This document shows, one piece after another, positions 16,560 to 25,150 of a stretch of 64,000 bases of DNA. Source of the DNA: DASWJZ01 sp963814905 (GTDB lineage: Bacteria; Pseudomonadota; Alphaproteobacteria; Rhizobiales; Afifellaceae); the NCBI GenBank assembly GCA_963814905.1, contig CAWFEM010000006.1:14861-78860 (forward strand). The letters run 5' to 3'. Numbering within the stretch: the first letter of the stretch is position 1; each line of letters opens with the position of its first letter. The notes under the pieces were generated by a model. That model worked only from the letters and a program-made list of their open reading frames with translations. It was not told where the DNA came from and searched no databases. The translations under genes were made by a program, and so were the position numbers.

Positions 16560-16599
16560 AAAAAACCCGGCCGCGCTCTTCGAAAAGCACAAGACCGGG
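16560..16599 (-). terminator. Rho-independent terminator in the metZ leader
   Basis: On the minus strand, CCCGG at 16599 starts a stem with an UUCG loop and closes with CCGGG followed by six T. It lies between the riboswitch and the metZ start. This layout suggests control by transcription termination; whether SAM binding favours or blocks this hairpin needs experiment. Confidence 0.6.
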
Positions 16600-16611
16600 G
16601 GTTTCCACCTC

Positions 16612-16670
16612 CGGCCTTTTAGCGTGATCGTTTAACGTGGTCGCAAGCCGGCCGGCACAAATTCACCACG
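16612..16670 (-). promoter_or_regulatory. SAM-II riboswitch upstream of metZ
   Basis: On the minus strand the leader reads CGTGGT...ACCACG, the P1 stem, followed by TTAAACGATCACGCTAAAAGG. The P1 stem, the loop entry GTGAATTTG and the 3' GCTAAA element match the alphaproteobacterial SAM-II (metA leader) consensus as I know it. It is placed about 85-140 nt ahead of metZ, a classic SAM-II target. Confidence 0.88.
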
Positions 16671-16745
16671 TAATCTTCTCGTTAGCGCCCGTCGCCCTTG
16701 GCGTCAATGCCGGCGTCCGATAGGGCATTATCGCGTCGTCGCCGC

Positions 16746-16898
16746 GTAACCTCCCCCTTGAGGGGAGGTCGAAACCGGCAAGCGGAGCGCGGACGGTTTC
16801 GGGAGGGGGTAATGACATCTTTGGAAATCGCCCCCCTCCCGAAGTTTGCCGCCGCTTCGCGCCATCAAACTTCGACCTCCCCTCAAGGGGGAGGTTAC
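16746..16898. repeat. Nested inverted repeat element (28-bp perfect arms)
   Basis: Arms at 16746-16773 and 16871-16898 are perfect inverted copies (beginning GTAACCTCCCCCTTGAGGGG). Each arm is itself a hairpin, and a second inverted pair (CGGGAGGGGGT / GCCCCCCTCCCG) lies inside. No coding frame of note is present. The shape is that of a paired REP (REPIN/BIME-like) or a small MITE; the solitary hairpin at 15254 is a related copy. Confidence 0.8.
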
Positions 16899-16930
16899 GG
16901 TGTTGCGGCAACGTTCAGGCTGGCGGACGA

Positions 16931-18034
16931 ATGACCCTGTCTCCAAACGGCATCCTGCCCGACGCGGCGATCAGGCGGCTGATCGCCGAGGGCGCGCTCG
17001 TCCTCGCCGAGCCGGCGGCGGAGACGCAGGTGCAGCCGGCAAGCCTCGACTTAAGGCTCGGGCGGACGGCGACGAGGGTGCGCGCGAGCTTCCTGCCGGG
17101 GCCGGGCTTCTCGGTTCAGGAGAAGCTCGACCAGATTGGCCTCCATTCCTTCGACCTTTCGGAAGGCGCGGTGCTTGAGACCGGCTGCGTCTATATCGTG
17201 CCGCTGCTTGAGAGCCTGGCGCTTCCCGCCGACGTCGCGGCAAGCGCCAACCCGAAGAGCTCCACCGGCCGTCTCGATGTCTTCACCCGCGTCATCACCG
17301 ACAAGGCGCGCGCCTTCGACAAGATGCCGGAGGGGTATTGCGGCCCGCTCTATCTCGAAGTCAGCCCGCGCACCTTCCCGATCCTGGTTCGGACCGGCTC
17401 GCGGCTGTCGCAGATCCGCTTCCGCCGCGGCGACGCGCTGCTTGATGACGGAGCGTTCGAGAGACTCCATGCCGAGGAGACGCTTGCCACCGGCAAACCG
17501 CGCTTCGTCGACGGGCTGGCGCTGTCGATCGACCTTCAGGGCAACGCGGGCGGCAAGCAGGGCGGCCTCGTCGGCTATCGCGCCAAGCGCTACACCGGCG
17601 TGATCGACGTCGACCGCGTCGGCGCCTACGACGTCGCGGAGTTCTGGGAGCCGATCCATCGCGGAGCGCGGCCTGAAATCGTGCTCGACCCGCAGCAGTT
17701 CTATATCCTCGTCTCGGCGGAAGCGGTGCACGTTCCTGCTCTTTACGCCGCGGAGATGGTGCCCTTCGATCCGCTCGTCGGCGAGTTCCGCGTTCACTAT
17801 GCGGGGTTCTTCGATCCGGGCTTCGGCCACGGACCGGCGGGCGGACACGGCAGCCGCGCGGTGCTGGAAGTCCGCAGCCACGAAGTGCCGTTCATCCTGG
17901 AGCACGGTCAGACGATCGGCCGGCTCGTCTACGAGAAGATGGCAGGCCCGCCCGACGCGCTCTACGGCGCCTCGCTCGGCTCAAACTACCAGGCGCAGGG
18001 GCTGAAGCTTTCCAAGCATTTCCGCCCGGCTTGA
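16931..18034 (+). CDS. dcd: 2'-deoxycytidine 5'-triphosphate deaminase, two-domain form
   Basis: 367 residues, about twice a normal trimeric Dcd, consisting of two tandem dUTPase/Dcd-like beta folds. The first has QPASLDLRLG at residues 37-46 and the NPKSSTGRLDVFTRVITD motif near 110; the second runs from about 200 and ends with the flexible SLGSNYQAQGLKLSKHF tail. The enzyme deaminates dCTP to dUTP, feeding dTTP synthesis. The double-length form is usual in Alphaproteobacteria. It is divergent from metZ, with the nested repeat between them. Confidence 0.88.
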   Translation: MTLSPNGILPDAAIRRLIAEGALVLAEPAAETQVQPASLDLRLGRTATRVRASFLPGPGFSVQEKLDQIGLHSFDLSEGAVLETGCVYIVPLLESLALPADVAASANPKSSTGRLDVFTRVITDKARAFDKMPEGYCGPLYLEVSPRTFPILVRTGSRLSQIRFRRGDALLDDGAFERLHAEETLATGKPRFVDGLALSIDLQGNAGGKQGGLVGYRAKRYTGVIDVDRVGAYDVAEFWEPIHRGARPEIVLDPQQFYILVSAEAVHVPALYAAEMVPFDPLVGEFRVHYAGFFDPGFGHGPAGGHGSRAVLEVRSHEVPFILEHGQTIGRLVYEKMAGPPDALYGASLGSNYQAQGLKLSKHFRPA

Positions 18035-18070
18035 GCGGCGGCTGAAGCGCCGGAGCGAGCGGGCCGAGGC

Positions 18071-20857
18071 TCAGGCCCAGTTCGCCGCGCGCGGCGGCGG
18101 CACGGAGGCGGCGACACGTCGCGTGGCCTCCTCTTGCGGCTCCGGCTTGCCGAAGAGATAGCCCTGCCCCTCCGCGCAGCCGAGGAGGCGAAGGCGGTCG
18201 AGCTGGTCGCGCGTCTCGATGCCCTCGGCGTTCAGGCGAATGTCGAGGCTTCGCGCAAGCGCCGCGACGGCGCTCACGATCGCCGCCAATTCCTGGTTCA
18301 GCGGCATCTCCGACACGAAGCTGCGGTCGATCTTGATCTTCGCGATCGGGAACCTGCGGATGTAGCTCAGCGAGGAGTAGCCGGTGCCGAAATCGTCGAG
18401 CGCGAAGCTCACGCCCATATCGCACAGCTCCTTGATGGCCGTGCGTACGAAATGGCTCTCCTCCAGGATCACCGACTCGGTCATCTCAAGCTCCAGGCGC
18501 GCGGCGGGAAGGCCGGAATCCGCAAGGGCACGTTCGACGGTTCGCACGAAGTCACCGCGGGCGAACTGGATGGAAGAGACGTTGACCGCGATCTTGATCG
18601 GGTCAGGCCACGACGCGGCGGTCGCGCATGCCTCTTCGAGCACCCAGGCGCCGAGCTTCTGGATCAGGCCCGACGCCTCGGCGACGGGGATGAATTCGGC
18701 CGGGGAAACGAATCCGCGCTGCGGATGGCGCCAGCGAAGCAAGGCCTCGAAGCCGACGAGACGCTCGTCGCCGAGATCGACCTGCGGCTGGTAATAGAGC
18801 TCGAAGTCGCGGCGCTCGAAGGCGCCCCACAGCTCCGTCTCCAGGTCCTGGCGCTTGCGCAAGGCGGCCATCATGCTCGGATCGAAGCGCGCGAGCGTGT
18901 TGCCGCCGCTCGCCTTGGCGACGGAGAGCGCGGTGTCGGCGTGCTTCAGAACGCCGAGCGGATCGCCGTCATCCATTCCGGCGACTGCGATGCCAAAGCT
19001 CGCAGTGACGACCTGCCGCCGGCCGCCAAGGTCATAAGGCTCGCCCAGATTCGCGATCAGAGCCGTGGCAAGCTCGCTTGCCCGCGCGGGCGCATCGCCG
19101 CCCGAACAGACGATGGCAAAGTCGTCGGAACCGAAGCGTGCCGCCACATCCCCGGGCGGCGTCAAGCGGCGCGTTCGCCCGGCAACGGCCTTCAGCACGA
19201 GATCGCCGACATCGTGGCCGAGCGTGTCGTTCAGGTTCTTGAAGCGGTCGAGGTCGAAACAGATCACCGCGCACGATTCGCCCTCATCGCGCACGCGCCG
19301 CAGAGCCGAGTCGAGCGCATCGACGAACTGGTTCCGGTTCGCGAGGCCGGTCAGCGTGTCGAAGCTCGCGAGGTAGGCGATACGCGCCGCGGCGGAACGC
19401 TCCTCAGAGACGTCGATGAAGGTCACGGTCGCGACAAACGTGTCGGGAAGCTTTCCACCTGCGTAGGTCACGCCGCCGGCCAGGCGTGACGGCGTCACGG
19501 CATATTCGAGCACGGCGGTCTTTCCGCCGGACGGCATATAGGCAAGCTCGCGCTGCTTCGGGACGCGCAAATCCCCGCTCCGCGCCGCCTCGATGACAGA
19601 GCGTACCGCCTCACGGATTTCGGGAGGAAGAACGCCGACCGCCTTGCGGCCGATCGGGTCGACGCCCGCACAAAGCATCTGCGCGCCCGCGCGGCTCGCG
19701 GCGCGGATGACGCCATCCACGTCGACGACGATGACCCCGGCGAAACTGTCTTCCACGACGCGATCGAGCATCGTCTGCGTATTGAGGCGCTGATTGTGCG
19801 CCGTCATGATCAGGATCCGGCGGAAATCGATCTCCCGCAGGAGGGTCAGAAGAGCAAATCCCAAAAGGGCCGCTTGCACGGTGCCCGTGGCCGGCACGAC
19901 CGGCCACACGCTCTGAACCGCGAGCGCGGCGACCTCGACGGAGAGCGAGACAAGCGCAAGCAGGCCGAGCGTAAAGGTCCAGGGAACCCGCCGCAGGGCG
20001 AAGAAGAACAGAGAAACCGCCAGGATGGCCGCGATCGAAGTAAGGCTGCCGGTGCTGGTGAGGGCGCGTCCCTGCGCTATGCTCTCCGCGCTCAGGGCCT
20101 GGAGCAGCGAACCGGAGATCGCTCCGTGGATCGGCACAGTGAAGAAGTCCCGGAGCTCGGCCGCCGTCGCGCCGACAATGACCTTCTTTCCGGCGATGCG
20201 CTCCTTGGCCACGTCGCCCCGGACGACGTCGACGAACGACAGGCGTTCGATACGGTCGGCGCGGATGCCGAAATCGATCAGATAGTCGCGATCGCGCGCT
20301 CCTGCCTTGCCGCCGAGCGTCGCGGCAAGGGTCGGCAGCGCATTGCCGTCGCTCCGATCCACGTAGCTCAGTCGACGCACCTCGCCGTCCGGATCGACGA
20401 GCACGTTCAGACTGGCGATCCAGGCGTGGCGCGCGAAAGCATCGATCGGGCTATTGCGGACGAGCGTCGTCTCGCCGGCCCGCGCGGTATTCTTCTGATC
20501 GAGAGCCGCCAGGATCACGCTTCCGTCGGCACGCTCAAGCGCGGCGGCGAACGCGGCGTCATCCGCAGGATCGGACCGCGCACTGAAGTCGATATCGAGC
20601 GCGATCTCCGAGGCGCCGAGCGCGCGAAGATCATCGACCAGCTCGGCATAGAGCGTTCGCGGCCACGGCCATCGACCCTCAGCCGAGAGGCTCTTCGCGT
20701 CGATGTCGACGAGGACGATGCCGCCGGTCGGCGCGCGCTCGGTCAGCAGGAAACGGAAATTCGCCAGCGAATGATCGAGCGGGCGAAGCCATCCGGAGAG
20801 CCCCGCCAGCAGAGCCGACGCAACGACCAAGGCTATTGCAGGAGCTGAGCGAAGCAT
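18071..20857 (-). CDS. CHASE2-PAS-GGDEF-EAL membrane protein (c-di-GMP turnover)
   Basis: 928 residues. An N-terminal membrane anchor is followed by a CHASE2 extracytoplasmic sensor (about 30-240; LVDIDAKSLSAEGRWPWPR). Three hydrophobic segments lie at about 265-340, then a PAS domain (about 365-470), GGDEF (about 500-660) and EAL (about 680-920). The cyclase signature is degenerate: FGSDDF near residue 576 in place of GGDEF. The EAL side looks intact: EALLRW near 702, MTESV, DDFGTGYSS and KIDRSFV. The protein is therefore more likely a c-di-GMP phosphodiesterase, with the GGDEF part regulatory. A FecR gene starts upstream on the same strand with 55 bp between them. Confidence 0.92.
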   Translation of the reverse strand: MLRSAPAIALVVASALLAGLSGWLRPLDHSLANFRFLLTERAPTGGIVLVDIDAKSLSAEGRWPWPRTLYAELVDDLRALGASEIALDIDFSARSDPADDAAFAAALERADGSVILAALDQKNTARAGETTLVRNSPIDAFARHAWIASLNVLVDPDGEVRRLSYVDRSDGNALPTLAATLGGKAGARDRDYLIDFGIRADRIERLSFVDVVRGDVAKERIAGKKVIVGATAAELRDFFTVPIHGAISGSLLQALSAESIAQGRALTSTGSLTSIAAILAVSLFFFALRRVPWTFTLGLLALVSLSVEVAALAVQSVWPVVPATGTVQAALLGFALLTLLREIDFRRILIMTAHNQRLNTQTMLDRVVEDSFAGVIVVDVDGVIRAASRAGAQMLCAGVDPIGRKAVGVLPPEIREAVRSVIEAARSGDLRVPKQRELAYMPSGGKTAVLEYAVTPSRLAGGVTYAGGKLPDTFVATVTFIDVSEERSAAARIAYLASFDTLTGLANRNQFVDALDSALRRVRDEGESCAVICFDLDRFKNLNDTLGHDVGDLVLKAVAGRTRRLTPPGDVAARFGSDDFAIVCSGGDAPARASELATALIANLGEPYDLGGRRQVVTASFGIAVAGMDDGDPLGVLKHADTALSVAKASGGNTLARFDPSMMAALRKRQDLETELWGAFERRDFELYYQPQVDLGDERLVGFEALLRWRHPQRGFVSPAEFIPVAEASGLIQKLGAWVLEEACATAASWPDPIKIAVNVSSIQFARGDFVRTVERALADSGLPAARLELEMTESVILEESHFVRTAIKELCDMGVSFALDDFGTGYSSLSYIRRFPIAKIKIDRSFVSEMPLNQELAAIVSAVAALARSLDIRLNAEGIETRDQLDRLRLLGCAEGQGYLFGKPEPQEEATRRVAASVPPPRAANWA

Positions 20858-20912
20858 GTCTCACGCCACCCGCGACCCGCGCCGGCGGGGCGCCGGCACT
20901 CTGGGAAGCCTA

Positions 20913-21794
20913 TTAGTGCCCGCCGAGGCCAATGCCGACCCCGCCGACATTCACGTTGACGCCGCCACCGCCGCCGGCATTCACGCTGACGCCGCCACTG
21001 CCGCCAACACTCGCGCTCACGCCATTTCCGCCGCCGACGCTTGCACTCACGCCGTTTTCGCCGCCGACGTTCACGTTCACGCCCTCGCCGCCGCCGACGC
21101 CGACACTTGCCAAGTCTCCGACACCGGCACTGACGCCACCCGAACCGCCGGGCCCACCAACGCCCGGCGCTTGAGAAGAGTTGGAGGCGGCGTCGAATGC
21201 GCCCGATCCGGCGTCGGCATGATCATCGCCGGCGAAGACGATCCGCCCGTCGCTGAGAACCTCGGCACTCTGGCCGGGGCGGAGGTCCCTCTTCTCGCCC
21301 GTTCGCAACGATCTCACTTCGACGATCCCGCGCTCAACGGCGACAGAGCCGCTCTGCTCGCCTGCGCGGACCGCGAAGTGCGTGCCCTTCACGAGGGCCG
21401 CGAGATACGGTGTCCTGACGCCGAAATGCTGGACGTTGCGCTTGTCCACGTCGAACTCGATCTCGCCAATCCACTGGATCACCGTCGTGAACAACCGGCT
21501 TGAGCCGCGCGGCACCTTCATGATCGTGCCGGGGCCGACGACCATCGTCTCTCGGCCACGCTGAAGAAGCACGCGCCCACCCTTGCTCGTGGCAAGCGTG
21601 GTGCCGGGCTCCAGCACTTTCGTGTCGCCAAGGGAGACGCGTTGCGCCCCGTCGGGCTGAACCCAGATCGTCCCGGAGGTTTGGACGATCGACCACGCGT
21701 CGCGGTCGTCCGCGGCGGTCGTGCCGACGAAACCGGCGACCAGAATTGACGCCAAGACCAGCCGGAGTATCCGGAACACGAGCGGTCTCCCCAC
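20913..21794 (-). CDS. FecR-domain exported protein with Gly/Val repeat tail
   Basis: 293 residues from a GTG start, with a signal peptide (FRILRLVLASILVAGFVG). The FecR domain spans about 35-190 (IVQTSGTIWVQ, GGRVLLQRGRETMVVGPGT, TPYLAALVKGTHFAV). Residues 215-293 are a low-complexity tail of 10-residue repeats of type GVSASVGGxxG and GVNVNVGGxxG. FecR domains in such stand-alone proteins bind in the periplasm, not iron citrate; genes pairing FecR with CHASE2 cyclases or phosphodiesterases are known, so it may supply the signal for the CHASE2 protein downstream. The function is inferred from context. Confidence 0.85.
   Translation of the reverse strand: MGRPLVFRILRLVLASILVAGFVGTTAADDRDAWSIVQTSGTIWVQPDGAQRVSLGDTKVLEPGTTLATSKGGRVLLQRGRETMVVGPGTIMKVPRGSSRLFTTVIQWIGEIEFDVDKRNVQHFGVRTPYLAALVKGTHFAVRAGEQSGSVAVERGIVEVRSLRTGEKRDLRPGQSAEVLSDGRIVFAGDDHADAGSGAFDAASNSSQAPGVGGPGGSGGVSAGVGDLASVGVGGGEGVNVNVGGENGVSASVGGGNGVSASVGGSGGVSVNAGGGGGVNVNVGGVGIGLGGH
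20931..21120. repeat. 30-bp tandem repeat coding the FecR protein tail
   Basis: Within the 3' end of the FecR gene, about six 30-bp units encode the 10-residue Gly/Val repeat. Units are diverged but in frame, so copy number could vary without breaking the gene. Confidence 0.7.
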
Positions 21795-21931
21795 ATTCGC
21801 TTGGGGTTTTCTTTCCGCCTCAGCCTCTGAGAAAAACTTTAGCTATTGCGGAAGCCAACCTTTAAAAATCGACTCGAATTTGCGGTCAGGCGCGTGCCGG
21901 CGCGCAGCCTCGGCAAGGCCTTCGGCGCCCC

Positions 21932-22726
21932 TCACCCCAGAAGCAGCGCGTCGTCGGCAAGCGGCTCGCCGCGCTGTCTGGCGAAGAGCGCGAGCAAATC
22001 GGGCACGTCGAGGCCCTGACGCGCCTCGCCGGCGACGTCGAGCACGATGCTCCCCTCGTGCAGCATCACGGTGCGGTCGCCGTAGTCGAGCGCCTGGCGC
22101 ATCGAGTGGGTGACCATCAGCGTCGTCAGCTTCTGGTCCTCCACGATCTGCTGCGTCAGATCGAGGACGAATTCCGCCGTCTTCGGATCGAGCGCGGCGG
22201 TGTGCTCGTCGAGGAGCAGGATCTTCATCGGCCTGAGCGTCGCCATCAGGAGGCTCACCGCCTGCCTCTGGCCTCCGGACAGAAGCCCCATGCGGTCGCC
22301 GAGCCGGTTCTCAAGGCCGAGGCCAAGACGGCGCAGGCGGGCGCGGAAATCGTCACGGCGCTTCGCGTCAATGGCCAAGGAGAGGCCACGCGCGCTCCCG
22401 CGCGCCGCAGCGAGCGCCAGATTCTCCTCAATCGAGAGATCGGCGCAGCTTCCGGCAAGCGGGTCCTGGAAGACGCGCGCGACGAGCGCGGCGCGACGCG
22501 GCGGAGACCAGCCGGTCACGTCCTGCTCGTCGATGACGACGCGGCCGCGCTCGATCGGGGCGTCGCCGGTCAGCACGTTCAGAACCGTCGACTTGCCGGC
22601 GCCGTTGGAACCGATCACCGTGACGAACTGGCCGGCGGGGATGGCGAGATCGAGGTCGCGCAGCGCCGGCGTCTCCATCGGCGTGCCGCGGTTGAAGGTG
22701 ACGGCGATGTGCTCCAGGCGGATCAT
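21932..22726 (-). CDS. ABC transporter ATP-binding protein (importer with PF04392-type binder)
   Basis: 264 residues with a Walker A GSNGAGKST near residue 41, signature LSGGQRQAVS near 153, Walker B ILLLDEHTAALD and switch His in MVTHSM. It overlaps the permease stop-start region by 4 bp (ATGA), so it is translationally coupled. Together with the permease and binding protein upstream it forms a complete importer of the family annotated as putative tryptophan/tyrosine transport. Confidence 0.9.
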   Translation of the reverse strand: MIRLEHIAVTFNRGTPMETPALRDLDLAIPAGQFVTVIGSNGAGKSTVLNVLTGDAPIERGRVVIDEQDVTGWSPPRRAALVARVFQDPLAGSCADLSIEENLALAAARGSARGLSLAIDAKRRDDFRARLRRLGLGLENRLGDRMGLLSGGQRQAVSLLMATLRPMKILLLDEHTAALDPKTAEFVLDLTQQIVEDQKLTTLMVTHSMRQALDYGDRTVMLHEGSIVLDVAGEARQGLDVPDLLALFARQRGEPLADDALLLG

Positions 22727-23622
22727 TTCTTCGCCCGTCCAAGCATGGCGCGGAGCGGATTGCGCGTACCCGGCAGGATCAGTGCGAGCGCCACCAGGAT
22801 GGCGGTCACGAGCTTCAGGTCGGAGGCGTTGAGCCCGAGCACGGACGCGTTCAAGGCGAGCGCGACGGCGATCCTGTAGAGCACCGAGCCGGCGATGCAG
22901 CCGATCACCCAGACGAGGATCGAGCGCGTGCCGAAGATCGCCTCGCCGATGATGACGGCGGCGAGCCCGACGACGATGGTGCCGGTGCCGATGGTCACGT
23001 CGGCGAACCCGTTCATCTGCGCGAAGAGCGCGCCGGCGAGCGCCACCAGCGCGTTGCTGATCGCCATGCCGACATAGGTCGCCTGCTTGGTGTCGACGCC
23101 CTGGGCGCGGGCCATGCGCGGGTTGCTCCCGGTGGCGCGGAGCGCCAGGCCGTATTGCGACAGGAGGAAGCGCGCGAGCAGCGCCCCAACGACGATGACG
23201 ACAACCGCCGCGAAGAGCGGCCGCAGATAGATGTTGTGCAGGCCAAGCCCCTCAAACGGCGTGAGCACTGTCCGCTCGCCGATGATGGCGACGTTCGGCC
23301 GGCCCATGATGCGCAGGTTGATCGAATAGAGCGCGATCATGGTGAGGATCGAGGCGAGCAGATGCAGGATGCCGAAGCGCAGGTTGAGCATCGCGGTGAC
23401 GAGCCCGGCGAGCGCTCCGGCGAGGATCGCGATTGCGGTCGCCAGGAAGGGATCGAAGCCGTTGACGATCAGCGTCGCCGACACGGCGGCCCCGAGGGGG
23501 AAGCTGCCGTCGACGGTCAGATCGGGGAAGTTCAGGACGCGGAAGGACAGAAGCACGCCGAGGCCGACGAGGCCGAAAACAAGGCCGATCTCGATGGCCC
23601 CCAGGAAGGCGACGATGTTCAT
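22723..23622 (-). CDS. ABC transporter permease
   Basis: 299 residues from the ATG at 23622 (MNIVAFLGAIEIGLVFGLVG), with eight or so hydrophobic segments of the branched-chain amino acid permease (LivH-like) type. The conserved NFPDLTVDGSFPLGAAV block near residues 30-50 is characteristic of the permease that pairs with PF04392 binding proteins. An upstream in-frame start would only add 16 polar residues. The ATPase gene overlaps its 3' end by 4 bp. Confidence 0.9.
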   Translation of the reverse strand: MNIVAFLGAIEIGLVFGLVGLGVLLSFRVLNFPDLTVDGSFPLGAAVSATLIVNGFDPFLATAIAILAGALAGLVTAMLNLRFGILHLLASILTMIALYSINLRIMGRPNVAIIGERTVLTPFEGLGLHNIYLRPLFAAVVVIVVGALLARFLLSQYGLALRATGSNPRMARAQGVDTKQATYVGMAISNALVALAGALFAQMNGFADVTIGTGTIVVGLAAVIIGEAIFGTRSILVWVIGCIAGSVLYRIAVALALNASVLGLNASDLKLVTAILVALALILPGTRNPLRAMLGRAKK

Positions 23623-23653
23623 GCGTGCCCCCGCGACGACGCCCGCAGGCACC

Positions 23654-23678
23654 CTCTCCCCCTGCCGCAAAGGGAGAG
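23654..23678. repeat. Intercistronic REP-like hairpin
   Basis: CTCTCCC and GGGAGAG pair across an 11-nt loop between the binding-protein and permease genes. Hairpins here commonly let the binding-protein mRNA outlast the rest of the transcript; this is an inference. Confidence 0.5.
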
Positions 23679-23737
23679 AGGCATCCGCAACGGTCGCGAA
23701 GCCGCCGACGCTTCGAAGCGGCGTGCGAACGGAGCCG

Positions 23738-24709
23738 CTACTCGACCACCGTCTTCGCCCGGGCGATCACCGCCGCGGGGATGGTCACGCCCATCGCCTT
23801 CGCCGCGCCGGGATTGACGTAGAGCTCGGTGATCTCAACGCCCTCGACCGGGATGTCCCCCGGCTTCTCGCCATTCAGGATGCGCAGCACGATCTTCCCG
23901 GTCTGCCGGCCGACGTCGTAGTAGTTGAAACCGAGCGCGGCCATGGCTCCGCGCGGCACGGAGTCGGTATCGCCGGCATAGACCGGAATCTGGTTGTCGG
24001 TGCCGACCTTGATCACCGATTCCAGCGCGGAGACGATGGTGTTGTCGGTCGGCACGTAGATGACGTCGACCTTGCCGACGAGGCTCTGCGTGGCGGCGAG
24101 CACATCGGCGGAACTCGGCGCCGCCGCCTCGACGATCTCCAGGCCCATCTCCGGTGCGTGCTCCTTCAGGAGCCCCAGCAGCGTCACGGAATTGGCCTCG
24201 CCGGGATTATAAGGCACGCCGACCTTCGTCGCGTTCGGCGTGATCTCCTTGATCAGCTCCAGATGCTTGGCGATCGGCGACAGGTCGCTCATGCCGGTGA
24301 CGTTGCCGCCGGGCTTCATCATGTCGCTTACGAGCTTGGCGCCGAGCGGGTCGGTGACGGCGGTGAAGACGACCGGGATGTCGCTCGTGGCGTTGACCAC
24401 GGCCTGCGCGGAGGGCGTGGAGATCGGCACGATCACGCTCGGGTTCTCGCCGACGAATTTCTGCGCGATCTGAACGGCCGTGGCGGGCTCGCCCTGGGCG
24501 CTCTCATAGACGAACTTCAGGTTCTTGCCTTCCTCGTAGCCGCCTGCCTTCAATTCGTCGCGCACGCCGTCACGGCAGGCATCGAGCGCCGGATGCTCGA
24601 CAATGGCGGTGACGGCGACGAAGGCGTCGGCGGCCATTGCCGGCCCGGCGACAGCAAGCCCGCCGAGAAGCACAACGGCGGAAGCCAGCAGATAACGGCG
24701 CGCGATCAT
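23738..24709 (-). CDS. ABC transporter substrate-binding protein (PF04392 type)
   Basis: 323 residues with a signal peptide (LLASAVVLLGGLAVAGPAMAADA). The body follows the two-lobed PF04392 fold: FVAVTAIVEHPALDACRDGVRDEL near the start and GFNYYDVGRQTG near residue 260. Proteins of this family have been called TrpX or tryptophan/tyrosine binders, but the ligand is untested in most species. It is the first gene of the importer operon, followed by a hairpin and the permease. Confidence 0.9.
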   Translation of the reverse strand: MIARRYLLASAVVLLGGLAVAGPAMAADAFVAVTAIVEHPALDACRDGVRDELKAGGYEEGKNLKFVYESAQGEPATAVQIAQKFVGENPSVIVPISTPSAQAVVNATSDIPVVFTAVTDPLGAKLVSDMMKPGGNVTGMSDLSPIAKHLELIKEITPNATKVGVPYNPGEANSVTLLGLLKEHAPEMGLEIVEAAAPSSADVLAATQSLVGKVDVIYVPTDNTIVSALESVIKVGTDNQIPVYAGDTDSVPRGAMAALGFNYYDVGRQTGKIVLRILNGEKPGDIPVEGVEITELYVNPGAAKAMGVTIPAAVIARAKTVVE

Positions 24710-24928
24710 CTTTAGAGCCCTCCCAGAACTTCTGTTACAGAATTGATCTCAGGCAACACCGCCGGGCGCGCAGCGTCAAGCGGGCCGCTTCACGCCGGCC
24801 GCCGTAAGATCGCCGGACATTCGGCGGCGGCGGCATGCGGACGTTGACGCTCCGCCACGCCGACGCGTATGAATGCCGGCCGCGACCGCGGAATTGCCGA
24901 GGTCGCAAAGGCAAGACAAGCCCGGAGC

Positions 24929-25003
24929 GCGGGCGTAGTTCAGTGGTAGAACGTCAGCTTCCCAAGCTGAATGTCGTCGGTTCGATCCCGATCGCCCGCT
25001 CCA
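24929..25003 (+). tRNA. tRNA-Gly (anticodon CCC)
   Basis: 75 nt with CCA encoded. The acceptor GCGGGCG pairs with CGCCCGC at 24993-24999, the T-loop is TTCGATC, and the anticodon loop TTCCCAA inside the stem CAGC/GCTG gives CCC, reading GGG codons. Confidence 0.95.
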
Positions 25004-25150
25004 ACGCCTGGCCGCTTTCCGCAGGTCTGTTTGCTGCCGGCGACAGGCTTCCGACCCGGCAAGCTCGCGGTCGAGCGCGCTGCCAATTTCCCTCCGGGCG
25101 AGGCTTGGCGGCGCCGGATCACTGCAAGGTCCCCGAGTCCGGAGAAGCAC

